Shown in pieces: positions 26,192 through 36,143 of a DNA stretch of 64,000 nucleotides. The stretch lies in assembly GCA_022410635.1 (NCBI GenBank), contig JAJVDF010000167.1, positions 1,517,156-1,581,155 on the forward strand, in the 5' to 3' direction. The notes under the pieces were generated by a model, which did no database searches, was not told the DNA's origin, and saw nothing but the letters and a program-made list of their open reading frames with translations. The position numbers were made by a program, and so were the translations under genes. The stretch comes from Tretioscincus oriximinensis. Its lineage: Eukaryota > Chordata > Lepidosauria > Squamata > Gymnophthalmidae. Numbering within the stretch: the first letter of the stretch is position 1; each line of letters begins with the position of its first letter.

Positions 26192-28225
26192 ATGAACGTA
26201 AGAACATAAGAACATAAGAAGAGCCATACTGGATCAGGCCACAGCCCATCAAGTCCAGCATTCTGTGTCACACAGAGGCCCACCAGATGCACCTGGGCAG
26301 TCCGAACAGAGGAAAGCAAAATATGCTCCTGTTCATGACTCCCTGCAAATGGTATTTCAGGAGTCCTGCCTGTTGCTCCATCCCAGAGGCAACATCCAGA
26401 CATCCATCCTAGTATTCATTTATACCCTTGGTGTCCATAAACCTGTCTAGTCCTGTCTTGAACCTATCCAAGCTGTTAACTACCACTACCTCTTCAGGAA
26501 GTAAATTTCACAGGCCGATGACCCTCTGGGTAAAAAAATACTTTCCTTTGTCTGTTCTCACTTTTCTTCCCAACAGTTTCAAGGCATGCCCTCTAGTCCT
26601 TGTGTTGTGTGATAGAGAAAACATTTTTTCTCTGTTCACCCTGTCCATCCCATGCATGATTTTGTACACTTCAATCAGATCACCCCTCAAACGTCTCCTT
26701 TCAAGGCTGAAGAGGCCCAAACGTTGCAGCCTTGCTTCGTAAGGGAGGTGCTCCAGACCCTTGATCATTTTTGTTGCCCTTTTCTGCACCTTCTCCAGTG
26801 CCAAAATATCCCTCTTGAGATGTGGTGACCAGAATTGAACACAGTATTCCAAATGTGGCCTCACCACAGATTTATAAAGAGGCAAAACAACATTTGCTGT
26901 CTTGTTTTCTATTCCTTTCCTAATTATCCCCAACATGGAATTTGCCTTTCTTGCTGCTGCTGCACACTGGGTCGACATTTTCATTGAATTGTCTGCCAGC
27001 ACTCCAAGATCCTTTTCTTGCTTGGTCACAGAAAGCTTGGTTCCCATCAGGTAGTAGGAGCAGTTGGGGTTCTTTGCCCCAATGTGCATGACTTTGCACT
27101 TGCTTAAATTGAAGTGAAATTGCCACTTATATGCCCACGTACCCAATTTCAATAGATCACTCTGGAGTGCCTTACAATCATTTTCAGTTTTCACTACCCT
27201 GAACAGTTTAGTGTCGTCAGCAAACTTGGCTACTTCACTATTCACCTCGGCATCCAGATCATTTATAAATATATTGAAAAGCAAAGGTCCCAGTACAGAT
27301 CCCTGGGGTACCCCACTTCTTACCTCTTTCCACTCAGAGAACTGTCCATTTAATACTACCCTTTGTTTTCTATCTTCTAGCCAGTTTCCAATCCAGGACA
27401 AAGTCTGTCCTCTTATACCACGAGTATGGAGCTTTTTTAGAAGCCTTTGATGAGGGACTTTATCAAAAGCCTTCTGAAAATATAGATAGACAATATCAAC
27501 TGGATCCCCTTTATCTACATGTTTGTTAACACTCTCAAATAATACTAGCAAGTTGGTAAGGCATGATTTACCTTTGCAGAAGCCATGCTTGCGTTTCATT
27601 CAGCAATGCATGCTTCTCCATGTGTTTAGTAATTTTGTCCTTAATTATGGTTTCCAACACTTTACCTGGAATTGATGTTAAACTGACGGGTCTATAATTT
27701 CCGGGATCACCCCGGGATCTTTTTTTGAAGATTGGTGTTACATTAGCTACCCTCCAATCTACTGGTACTATGCCTGATCTTAAGGAAAGATTAAATATTT
27801 TAGTTAGAAGTTCAGCAATTTCACATTTGAGTTCTTTAAGAATTCTTGGGTGAATGTCGTCTGGCCCTGGGGATTTATAAATATTTAGTTTATTAAGTCT
27901 AGCAAAGATCTCCTCCCTTGTTATCTCTATCCAGTTTAGTTCCTCTGGTGTTCTTTCTGAGAAAACTAAATCTGTTGCTATCTAGTGGTCCGACTGCTTT
28001 CCTGGTAGGATTCTTATTTCTGATATATTTGAAAAAGTCCTTATTATTTCTTTTAATTTTCTTTGCAATGTGCTCCTCAAACCTTTTCTTCGCATCCCTG
28101 ACTACCACCTTGCATTTGGTTTGCCACAGTTTGTGCTCCCTTCTGTTATCCTCACTAGGATAAGTGGCTTCTTTATTTTCAGATTTTTAAAAAGCGTATT
28201 TAGGCTTTTGACTTTCTAAATTGTT
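26192..28225 (-). mobile_element. L2-type LINE, longest copy in the window
   Basis: Antisense. The 3' end is at 26,192-26,222 with three units of the TTCTTATG tail repeat, then the 3' UTR, the complete RT 3' half, and RT upstream sequence to about 28,225. Upstream frames (minus strand, 27,600-28,150) still encode the segment typical before motif A (KSPGPDDIHPRILKEL, then VDWRVANVTPIFKK and GNYRPVSLTS) and the KRNNKDFFKYIRNK block. The endonuclease domain and 5' end are absent. It is very similar to the copy at 48-49.5 kb, so the family is fairly young. Confidence 0.92.
26508..27599 (-). pseudogene. L2 reverse transcriptase fragment, 363 codons
   Basis: This is the longest clean open frame in the window. 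It lies within the L2 element at 26,192-28,225 and would act as the RNA-dependent DNA polymerase of target-primed retrotransposition. Visible blocks are GFCKGKSC (residues 6-13), motif A region VYLYFQKAFDKVPH (37-50), motif B SGVPQGSVLGP (95-105), motif C FADDTKLF (126-133), and the C-terminal [21 protein letters not shown] thumb-side block. Residue 40 is tyrosine where the sister copy at 49.2 kb has the catalytic aspartate (LDFQKAFD), so this polymerase should be inactive. The start is not natural: a one-base insertion near 27,590 separates it from its upstream half. It ends near the last LINE codons without the LPEEVVV block. Confidence 0.9.
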
Positions 28226-28939
28226 ATATGTCCATGCATTACCAAGATTATATTTTTGGAAGAAAAAAAAAGGAAATTCTTTTAGTGTGGCTTGGGTTCT
28301 GCAGGATTTTATCCACCTTGCTTATCAAGATTTTGCTGACTTATTTTAAAACACTTTAATTGAAATAGTACTACTAACAGGTAAATGAGTTTTAGGCTGC
28401 ATTCTTTATTAGCAGAGGTGTGCTATTCCATTTTGAAATTTTAAAATACTACTAGATGTTTTTATTAAATGTTAAATTAGGGAAACAAACTAAAAATAAA
28501 TCTCTTTCCTTATATATTATGCATCTGCTGATCACTCCTTATCGCTGAATATTTCACTGCTTTATGAAAATACGCATGTATAAAATTATACTTTATATAT
28601 GTTTATGCAGTATATAAATACACATTACATATAAATGATTTATTATAGAAATATCAGTGTTGCTAGATTATACAGCATACTAGATGAGCTGTCATTAGCA
28701 TAGAAAGGATACACAGCTTTTCAACAAAAGAAAAGAATGAGTCTGCCAGAGAGTTGTGGTGGTTTAGGCATTTGTATGTGTGTGTGTGTCTCCCCCCTCC
28801 CCTTTTACTGCATCTATCCCTGCCAATCTTTGTACTGCCAGTAGGGAAAACCATATCCATGGCAACCAACCGTACCATTCCTACGCACATCAATGACGCC
28901 TCCAATCTAAACTGTCAAATATTCTATGCACATCATGTA
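28226..28939. other. intergenic AT-rich DNA
   Basis: No gene was recognised. A short TG run lies at about 28,778-28,789. Confidence 0.45.
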
Positions 28940-29290
28940 AAATAGGTCTCTTTTCCTTATACCTCTGCGCCTTCAGTTTCCGTGGCTACATGTTTATGCA
29001 AATGAGAATTGTCCTTTTTCTCTCCGGTTGATTGAACGCTGAATTTGTTTTGCACCTTGGCAATGTACGGCCACACCGCCTTGCCACCTGGTCTGCCACG
29101 TAATTGCAAAGACTACATTAACACGATAACTGTCCCCAAATTAGACTGATTATACCACCTCTCTGGATTGTGTACGGAGGTGGGTGGACTCTGAATAGGC
29201 AATAAAGGCATTAAACTAGGGCCAAGAGATAGGAGCCGTGGTTAATTGACTCTCTAGAGCCTACTAATTTTCAGAATTGAAAATCGACTG
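28940..29290. promoter_or_regulatory. enhancer-like, repeat-free block (candidate)
   Basis: This block differs from its surroundings: balanced base composition, scattered CpG, no repeat similarity, no coding frame, and dense homeodomain-type cores. It has TGTTTATGCAAAT (28,991-29,003, overlapping forkhead and POU octamer sites), TAATTG near 29,100 and 29,242, and ATTAGACTGATTA near 29,140. Such composition is typical of conserved vertebrate non-coding elements. Conservation itself cannot be judged from one sequence. Confidence 0.3.
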
Positions 29291-29318
29291 TTTGATATGG
29301 GCTCCGTGTGTTCATGTA

Positions 29319-29405
29319 TGTATGAATGTGTGTGTGTGTGTGTGTTTATGTGTGTATGTATGTAGGTGTGTGTGCGCATGCGTTTGCACAGTGAGTGTGT
29401 GTGGT
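29319..29405. repeat. (TG)n / (TGTA)n microsatellite
   Basis: An interrupted TG-rich run with TATG and GCGCATGCG interruptions. Confidence 0.9.
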
Positions 29406-30124
29406 GTATGTTAGTTAAAAGAGAGAATAAAAATCATTCTGACATGACTTATTGTTAGCGTTATTTTGTTTATATTTTTAAAAAAAATGCATCTTGCACT
29501 GGAAGTTATTATAGCCTCTCATTTCAAATTACTCTTCTGCTCTCTTTTCCACTCTTGATCCATGCACAAGCTTACTTGCAAGATTCACTTCCAAAGGTAC
29601 ACAGATAATTGTTGTTTTCTGGACATAGAAACAATAAAAGATATAACAGGAATGGAGCAGAAGTATTTAGTATGTGTCAGCTCACCCTAGATAATGCTCA
29701 CCAACTCTTTGATTTTACAAGCTATTCTGCCATAGGAGAATGTGCTTTTTATGATGTCCACATGGGTTGTCAGGGACTGATAGTGCTTCCCTCTTAGGAA
29801 TTCACTGTGCATTGTCTTATTGAGAATAAATAGCCATTTATGCATGCACAGTGTCACCTGTCCAAAAGCAGTAGTAGCCTTTACTGCTTTATGTCCCATC
29901 TAAAGACATGCACCAAATGTTTAGGTGAGCAGGTTATCTGTCAGCTGATAATCTTCCTCAGCACAAGTGCAAAATTATACTGTATTATGGGAGACAGAGT
30001 TGCTTTGTATTCAGCTTACTTTTAGTCCCCACAGTTAAATCATACATAATACTAATTTGTTCAAGGAACTTTTCTTGAAGTATGTACTAAAATCATAAAA
30101 CTGTGATATATAATCATGTTTCAG
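29406..30124. other. intergenic DNA
   Basis: No gene or repeat was recognised. Confidence 0.45.
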
Positions 30125-30127
30125 AAA

Positions 30128-30222
<95 letters not shown>
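30125..30222. repeat. (AAAT)n then (AAT)n microsatellite
   Basis: Several AAAT units lead into about 26 uninterrupted AAT units. The tyrosine or isoleucine homopolymer frames on the minus strand are artefacts of this run. Confidence 0.97.
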
Positions 30223-30459
30223 CCTTTTCATTTTGATGAGATACAAATGTAAGAGACACAAAGTTCCTGGATTGCCTCTGCCAGGATTCTGGGTGTGTCT
30301 GGTATTCTTCATGATTTTGCTACCTAGAAGTGCTGTTTTTGCACAGTGAAAAAATTAGCTTTGCAAATACAGTTCATTACTGCTATCATTGTGTAGAAAA
30401 AGAGTGGGAGCATGTGAAACCCATTCATTCATTCATTCTAAGGGCATTTCCAGGGGCTG

Positions 30460-31120
30460 GAGAAATATTATATGAGTAGATAAAAACAAAATATTGTATC
30501 TATTTATTGGAAGCTCAGCAATGAAGGAATATGGTATATATATCTAAAGGAAGAACATTCCATAACCTGGAGGCAACATCTCTTCAATATCTATTAAAAG
30601 TGTAAACCTCTATCCCAGTTTTTATCTGGCTACCCTACAAAAAGCTCTGTCAACAAAGTTTTTGAGTAATGGACATGACAATAAGGAGGGCCTTATTCTG
30701 AATTATGTCTCATAATAGGCATCAGCAATCCATATGCTGATGCAGACTACAGCAATATCCAACTAGAGTGTTCTTTGACATGTGGGTGGCAGGTTCCTGT
30801 TTTAAGATGTAATCCAAATTAAGGCCTAGTTCTGAAAGAGCCTAAGGTTCAACATGCACTAGGCCTTATTCTGTTCCAGAAAGAGTTCTAAAGTCTTGCT
30901 GTCTACATCCCATTGCATACTAGGAGAAAAAAGGTGCCAGACTTCAGAGTAGGCCAGAACAAAGACCAGTGTCTGCAGAAGAGCACAGTATAGGAATATT
31001 ATAATTAGCTTGGTTTCAGGACACTGTGCTCCAAGGAGGGCCAAGCAGACTTCATGCATCTATACCTTGGTTGCTGCAGTTTGGAGAGACCATGCAGGAG
31101 CTGCCAGCGGTTCCTAACAG
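30460..31120. repeat. old unclassified repeat region
   Basis: A segment at about 30,590-30,640 (TAAAAGTGTAAACCTCTATC, then CCAGTTTTTATCTGGCTA) resembles 31,757-31,800 (TAAAGTATAAACTTCTAACC, then CAGATTTTATCTGCTAG). The ATTCCATAACCTGGAGGCAA phrase at 30,553 resembles a widespread reptile repeat. Boundaries and class are unclear. Confidence 0.3.
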
Positions 31121-31439
31121 TATTATAAAACATAATACCACAAATGTACTTACCCTGAATTAGTAGCCATTAAATTAAATGTGTCTTCTTCCCTAAGTTT
31201 GCAATGTGACTTGAATTCTTTTTTGCCATTTGTTTATGGGAGGAGAATTAGTAAATATATACATTTATCTATCAATTTCTTAGCAGTAAGAGGTATTCAG
31301 TGGTGGTAATCTGGATCCAATCTGTACTAAGAGCCCTCTAATCTGGAGCGAAGATAAGTGTGGGTGCATGAATCATACATCAAACCTTGCACTGCTGTGA
31401 ATATTGTCTTGGTTCTGATATTGCCCAATCTGCAAAGTA

Positions 31440-31713
31440 TATGAATGACTACTAGAATGGATGTCTGAATACTGCCTCCAGGCAGGATTGACAAACTGGA
31501 TTTATTTGAATGCCAGAGGGGATGGAAGTTTTGTCTTCTGCTTCTGCTTGAGAATACCGAAGTGCAATTGGTGGGCCACTGTGTGAGACCGAATGCTGGA
31601 CTAGATGGGCTCCAGCCCATTTCAGCACGGCTCTTCTTATGTTCTTATGTAACCTCTTAGTGGGCAACCCATAAAAATCAATTTTCTGTTGAAAGTATTA
31701 CAAGAATTCTTGT
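31440..31713 (+). mobile_element. L2-type LINE 3' end with extension
   Basis: It carries the last L2 3' UTR blocks (GGATGTCTGAATACTGCCTC, GGGCCACTGTGTGAGACC, CTAGATGGGCTCCAGCCCAT) and the tail TCTTCTTATGTTCTTATG, ending near 31,649. The next 64 bp (31,650-31,713) are nearly identical to the extension found at the L2 copy at 19.4 kb, and end in the palindrome ACAAGAATTCTTGT. Confidence 0.85.
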
Positions 31714-31794
31714 AGAATGTGTAGCATCTTGGGAGGAAATAATTATTTCACACCCTTTAAAGTATAAACTTCTAACCCAGATTTTATCTGCTAG

Positions 31795-32040
31795 CCCTGT
31801 TTGGAGCTATTCAAGCTAATTGCTTTCACCATCTCTTCTGGTAGTAAATTCCACAGGGTGGTGATCGTTTACATAGAAAAAAATCCCCTTAACTCTCCAT
31901 TCCCTTCATAGAATGTCTCCAGTTCTAGTGTTTGTACAATGGAGAAAATATTTTTCTCAAGCCACTTTTTTGACAACATGTATGATTTTATATAGCAACA
32001 AAAGAATCCAATTAACTGAATAGTTTCCTCATCTTTTAGA
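31795..32040 (-). mobile_element. older L2-like fragment
   Basis: Antisense. GGTAGTAAATTCCACAGGGT and the downstream AGTGTTTGTACAATGGAGAAAA segment correspond to the C-terminal RT region (LPEEVV and neighbouring blocks) of the younger L2 copies, but with many substitutions. It is an old, unrelated insertion next to the younger tail. Confidence 0.6.
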
Positions 32041-32045
32041 TTAAC

Positions 32046-32275
32046 ATAGTATAGTGAATTTCAGAGAAATAGCCGTGTTAGTCTGTAGAATGTTCAGCAA
32101 AGGAGCTAGTAGCACCATGAGACTAACTAGAGAAAAGTGGGTGGCATAAGCTTTCGTAGACAAGTCTACTTCTTCAGATGCTGAAAAAGTAGACTTGTCT
32201 ACGAAATCTTATGCCACCCACTTTTCTCTAGTTAGTCTCACAGTGCTACTAGCTCCTCTGATAGCATAGTGAGTT
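32046..32275 (-). mobile_element. Penelope-like palindrome with hammerhead-like core
   Basis: Two 76-base arms (32,102-32,177 and 32,181-32,256) are inverted copies with only four mismatches around a 3-base centre. The minus-strand reading of the left arm continues into the family's terminal part (ACTAACACGGCTATTTCTC, near 32,062-32,082). Near-repeats ATAGTATAGTGAATT (32,046) and ATAGCATAGTGAGTT (32,261) flank it, 13 of 15 identical, and may be a target duplication. In Penelope-like elements this region carries a hammerhead ribozyme, and the core is visible here (next entry). No reverse transcriptase or GIY-YIG sequence is present. Confidence 0.65.
32140..32177 (-). ncRNA. hammerhead ribozyme-like motif (probably inactive)
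   Basis: On the minus strand: CTGAAGA (32,177-32,171; fits the core C-U-G-A-N-G-A), one extra A, stem II GTAGAC/GTCTAC closed by TT, GAAA (32,155-32,152), then a minimal stem III GC-TTAT-GC. This is the layout described for hammerheads in Penelope-like retroelements. The base expected to be U16.1 before the cleavage site is C here (giving A.C opposite A15.1), which should weaken or abolish cleavage. The opposite arm on the plus strand has CTGAAAA, losing G8. Confidence 0.5.
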
Positions 32276-34887
32276 CAAATCAGGCTGAACTCAGGTATCA
32301 CTAGCTAACTCTATATCCATACCTAGAGCCATTCCAGAGAAAGTGTTCCACATCAGGCTGGCCACTGTGTTTGTGGGGTTCGGCGAACACTCAGAGATTA
32401 AAACAATTATAAAATATCCTTTCATAGAGGAGGGGCTACAGTCTCTCTCTCATCTCTGTAGAGGTGCCATTTTGCATTGACATTCAACTTGCAGACTGAG
32501 AGATAGAATGGTAAGTGCTTGAATGTGCCTCCTCCCAGCCGCTTTCCTAACTTTGCGCCCCCATAGTCCCAAATTGCACCAGCTGCTGCTGTCAGGAACC
32601 AGAGGGAGGGGGAAAGATTATGACGGTAATGTGTTCAATAACTGACTTCACATGGCCCAGCCTGCCTTCAAAGTCAGGGCCACACAAGTTTCCTAATGCT
32701 GCAGAAGTAACACATGCTAATTTGCAATATGGGATAAATGCCTTTTCCTTATTGGTTCTTGAAAATGCTTGATTTATTTTACATGTCTGTTCTGTTAGTC
32801 TTATCTGGCAGTATTGTGTGTGGTTTATTCATTCACTAGGAGTAACAGCTAGTTTATTAATGTCCTGCGAAGTGAAGTGACTTACAGAATTTAGTGAGAA
32901 CCCAATGATTGTATCAGAAATGCACAGATTGTCTGAAAGTTCAGATGAAGTTTAAGTTCTTTCACATTGTAAGAATTTCTCAAGTAGAAAAATATTAAGA
33001 ATTGTAATGTAGAAATGGATTTTGACTTTAATGCAAAGTCAACCTGAGACTTCCCTATTATGTGAGGCCAGACTATTTATAATAGTCTTTTATGTCCAGA
33101 TGATTTGGAGAAAAGAAGAGTCCATTTTCCATTATATTCAACTGAATGTGTTCTCCACAGATTCATATATTCCATTTTCATATATTTGTCTTTGTAGAGT
33201 AGGATCAGCATAGCAGCTTTCACCATTACAAGGGCTGGAGTACTTGCAGAAAATGTACTGTTGAATCTTCCCCTGAGCTTAATCACAGAAATGTCAGAGG
33301 CAATATTTTTGGCTGAAACTATGACTACTTCAGAAAGCTCAGGAAATAGCCCAGAAGGTAACAATTTCCTATGTGTGATGACTCTGCATTTTTGGTAGAG
33401 CAGAAGCAGACTCAAAGTATGGGGGAAAATACTGTCAGAGAACTACTGATTGCTTATAGTAGGATGTGTGCTCAATGAATGTTACCCCTGTGCTCTTTGG
33501 GCACTCTCACAACATTGTTTTGTGCCATGAAGATGCACCTATGCTATGGGTCTATCTTTAGGCATCTGCCAGTATAGAAAGAAAAAGTTGAAACTAAGAC
33601 CTTTTCTATATAAAATGGACTGTTTCTGTCCATATATTATAGATTAGTAGGTGCAGGTCATGCTGGACTAGAAGTAGACCACTCCAAGTGTACATTTGGA
33701 CAGTGTGTCATAGTGTAGACATGTCCAGTGCCCAGCCTCTGAAGATAGGAAACAAAGTTTTAGTCTTTGCTTTTGCCAAGATCTATTTCAGTGGCGTGTC
33801 AACTTTCACCACCAGTTCTAGCAGAAATCCTGGTGCTGTTGGGAACAATTCCTCCACTGCATTTTAACCTATTAGGAATGTGCTGTCTGCACAGCCCTCA
33901 CATCCTGGAATAGGGATGTGGGTTTTCTTATGAACCTCTTTGAAAAGGGCCATGACATCAGGAGGACACAACATCATGTTGGCACCATATTGCAATCAAT
34001 CACTTCACCTCATACAAGTGAAGAATGCTAAGAAGAGTGGTGCTAGGAATGGAATGATGAGACTTGGATTAGACTATTCTATTATTCTGATATTCCATTA
34101 CACCAAGACCTAGTGGAAAAGGGCTATAAATAAGACTTTAGAGACTGATTTTATGAAAGTTGTGCCTCCATTCTGTGCTTTCATCTTATTTGATGGGTCT
34201 TATTTTATAGGTTTTAATCTAGGTTACATTTGGATTTTATCTTTATGTTTCTCATTAGCTATACTGTACACTGTATTTTTTTAGTCATTTTCCTTTGTGG
34301 TGGAAACTGTAAATAAAAGAGTTATTTTCTAAGTATCATTTTGTATTCCTTGCCTAGAATTTGACTTTTTGTTTACAAGAAAAGAAATATTCCGTTTAAT
34401 GCTGATACCTTGTTTTCTTAAATTACTCCACTTCCTCCCACTTAGAATCTTTAAGTAATTGTATAAATGCTACAATTATAGTCCCTCTAAACACTGAAGA
34501 TGCAAAGAAAATTCAGCACACTAGAATACAGTATCAGTTTAAGTTCTGGTTAATGTCATACAGAGTAATCTCTTAATATTTCTTTAACTTAAATGAGCAC
34601 CACAAACTGTATTACTTTGCTGTAAGGGATAGTTTAGAAACAGTTGTTACTACTTGTAAATGATCACATAAATATAGTCCAGACGTAGTTCAGAAATGCC
34701 ACTTATTTCCCAACTTCAGATATTGCTTTAATATGTCAGGTATAGGGCACGGTATAAGTAGAAAGAAAGTTATAATGCCAAGTGAACCTTTCAAACAATA
34801 AAGCTGGAGATATTTAGTGGACTGAGCATAAGAGATTTATTTTCAATGAACAGATCATGAGGTTTTCTCAAGCACTATCATGTATAA
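32276..34887. other. intergenic DNA, no gene recognised
   Basis: No coding exon was supported. A late AATAAAAG at about 34,312 could be a poly(A) signal of an old insertion, but no source is recognised. Confidence 0.4.
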
Positions 34888-35134
34888 GAGCCAGTTTGGT
34901 GTAGTGGTTAGAGTGTTGGACTCTTATCTGGTAGTCTTCTGGTTCAATTCCCCACTCTTCCATGAAAGCGAGCTGGGTGACCTTGGGTCAGTTACAGTTC
35001 TTTAGGACTCTCTCAGCCTCACTTACTTCCCAGGGTGTCTGTGGTGGAGGTGTATGTGTGCCCCCTTATGGTTGGTTGGCTGCCTTGAGACCTTTGGGTA
35101 GAGGAGCGAATTAAGTACAAATAAATAAATAAAC
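34888..35134 (+). mobile_element. tRNA-derived SINE, near full length
   Basis: The head GAGCCAGTTTGGTGTAGTGG carries a Pol III A box (GTGTAGTGGTTAGAG), with the B box GGTTCAATTCC at 34,941. The body contains AGCTGGGTGACCTTGGGTCA, CTCTCAGCCTCACTTA and CAGGGTGTCTGTGGTGG. The tail is GCTGCCTTGAGACCTTTGGG, then (AAAT)n. This is the body plan of squamate Sauria-type SINEs. No clear target duplication was seen. Confidence 0.88.
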
Positions 35135-35867
35135 TTGTTACATTGATTTTGTGTTCAGATTATTAATTATTTTCAGAAAACTGGATTCAATACCAAATCA
35201 TTCAGTACACAATCATATCCCTAACAACTTATACACTCCCACAGTCACACTTTCTTACCCAGTGGTAAGAAATGTCCACATCCCCCAAATAGTTCATCCC
35301 ACTCCTTTGGGGTATTCTTCTTCTAGTTTTCTGTGCCATTTCCGCCACACTAAGTATTTGAGTTTTATGATATTTTTCTTCAGTTGAAATGGCATGGTCT
35401 AGGAAACATCTAAGAAGAATACTTTATTCAAAATAGTGTACAAAAATCTATTCGTTTAGAAGAAGCTTCTTGGAGAAAAAGAAATTCAGGCAAGGTAACC
35501 GTATGAGGCTCATCATTAATTGTGTGTTTTTATATGTGTGTTGTTTTATTAATATTTTAATAATTGTTTTTGGTTTTATGCATTTCATTTGGTTGGACAC
35601 TTTTTGGTAAAAAAAGAATACAATTTTAACTAACAAAAAAGAATTATATTAGCTACAACTATAGTTTCCTACAAAGTTCAGTTGAGTAGGTTGTTCTGCC
35701 AATATATATGTGGAAAGGTTATATTTTAAATATGTTTTAATATCTTATATATTTTATCTTTTTATACTGTTACCTTTTTGCTTTGAGACAAATTACAACT
35801 CTGTTAAATAAGCAAATAAAATAATGTTATGCTATTAGTGTACAGCAGCTTACATCCTGGTGAATTA
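35135..35867. other. intergenic AT-rich DNA
   Basis: Nothing was recognised. Confidence 0.45.
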
Positions 35868-36143
35868 GGCTGCATCCCTACCTCATTTATTCCACTATAA
35901 CTGGATATTCCACAATTAAGCAACAGGCACTATTCCTGAAATGCCTTTTTCAGGGTATCGAGAACAGTTGAAGATTTTGCCTTCTTCTGCCCAGGTCCAA
36001 TTGGTGGGCCAGTGTGTGAGACAAAATGCTGGACTAGATGGGCTCCGGCCTGATCAGGGGGGCTCCTCTTATGTTCTTATATTCTAAAACACAGTGGCAA
36101 CAGATTTATTCCAAAATATTAAAAATGACATGGGAATGCAGAT
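35868..36143. mobile_element. palindromic MITE split by an L2 tail
   Basis: The left MITE arm (35,868-35,922: GGCTGCATCCCTACC, TTATTCCACTATAACTGGAT, ATTCCACAATTAAGC) stops at the element's middle. The remaining MITE (about 36,085-36,143: AGATTTATTCCAAAATATT, then TGACATGGGAATGCAG) resumes after the L2 tail. Compare the complete copy at 59,754-59,902. The right arm is more decayed than the left. Confidence 0.65.
35921..36080 (+). mobile_element. L2-type LINE 3' tail nested in a MITE
   Basis: It begins within the 3' UTR (AACAGGCACTATTCCTGAAA), includes GGTGGGCCAGTGTGTGAGAC and CTAGATGGGCTCCGGCC, and ends CTCCTCTTATGTTCTTAT. It is a short 5'-truncated insertion. Confidence 0.85.

Noticed and set aside
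30035..30312. Poly-Tyr and poly-Ile frames
   Set aside because: Direct translation of the (AAT)n microsatellite.
34888..34960. tRNA gene from A and B boxes
   Set aside because: Part of a SINE head followed by the SINE body and tail; no foldable cloverleaf with anticodon arm and acceptor stem.
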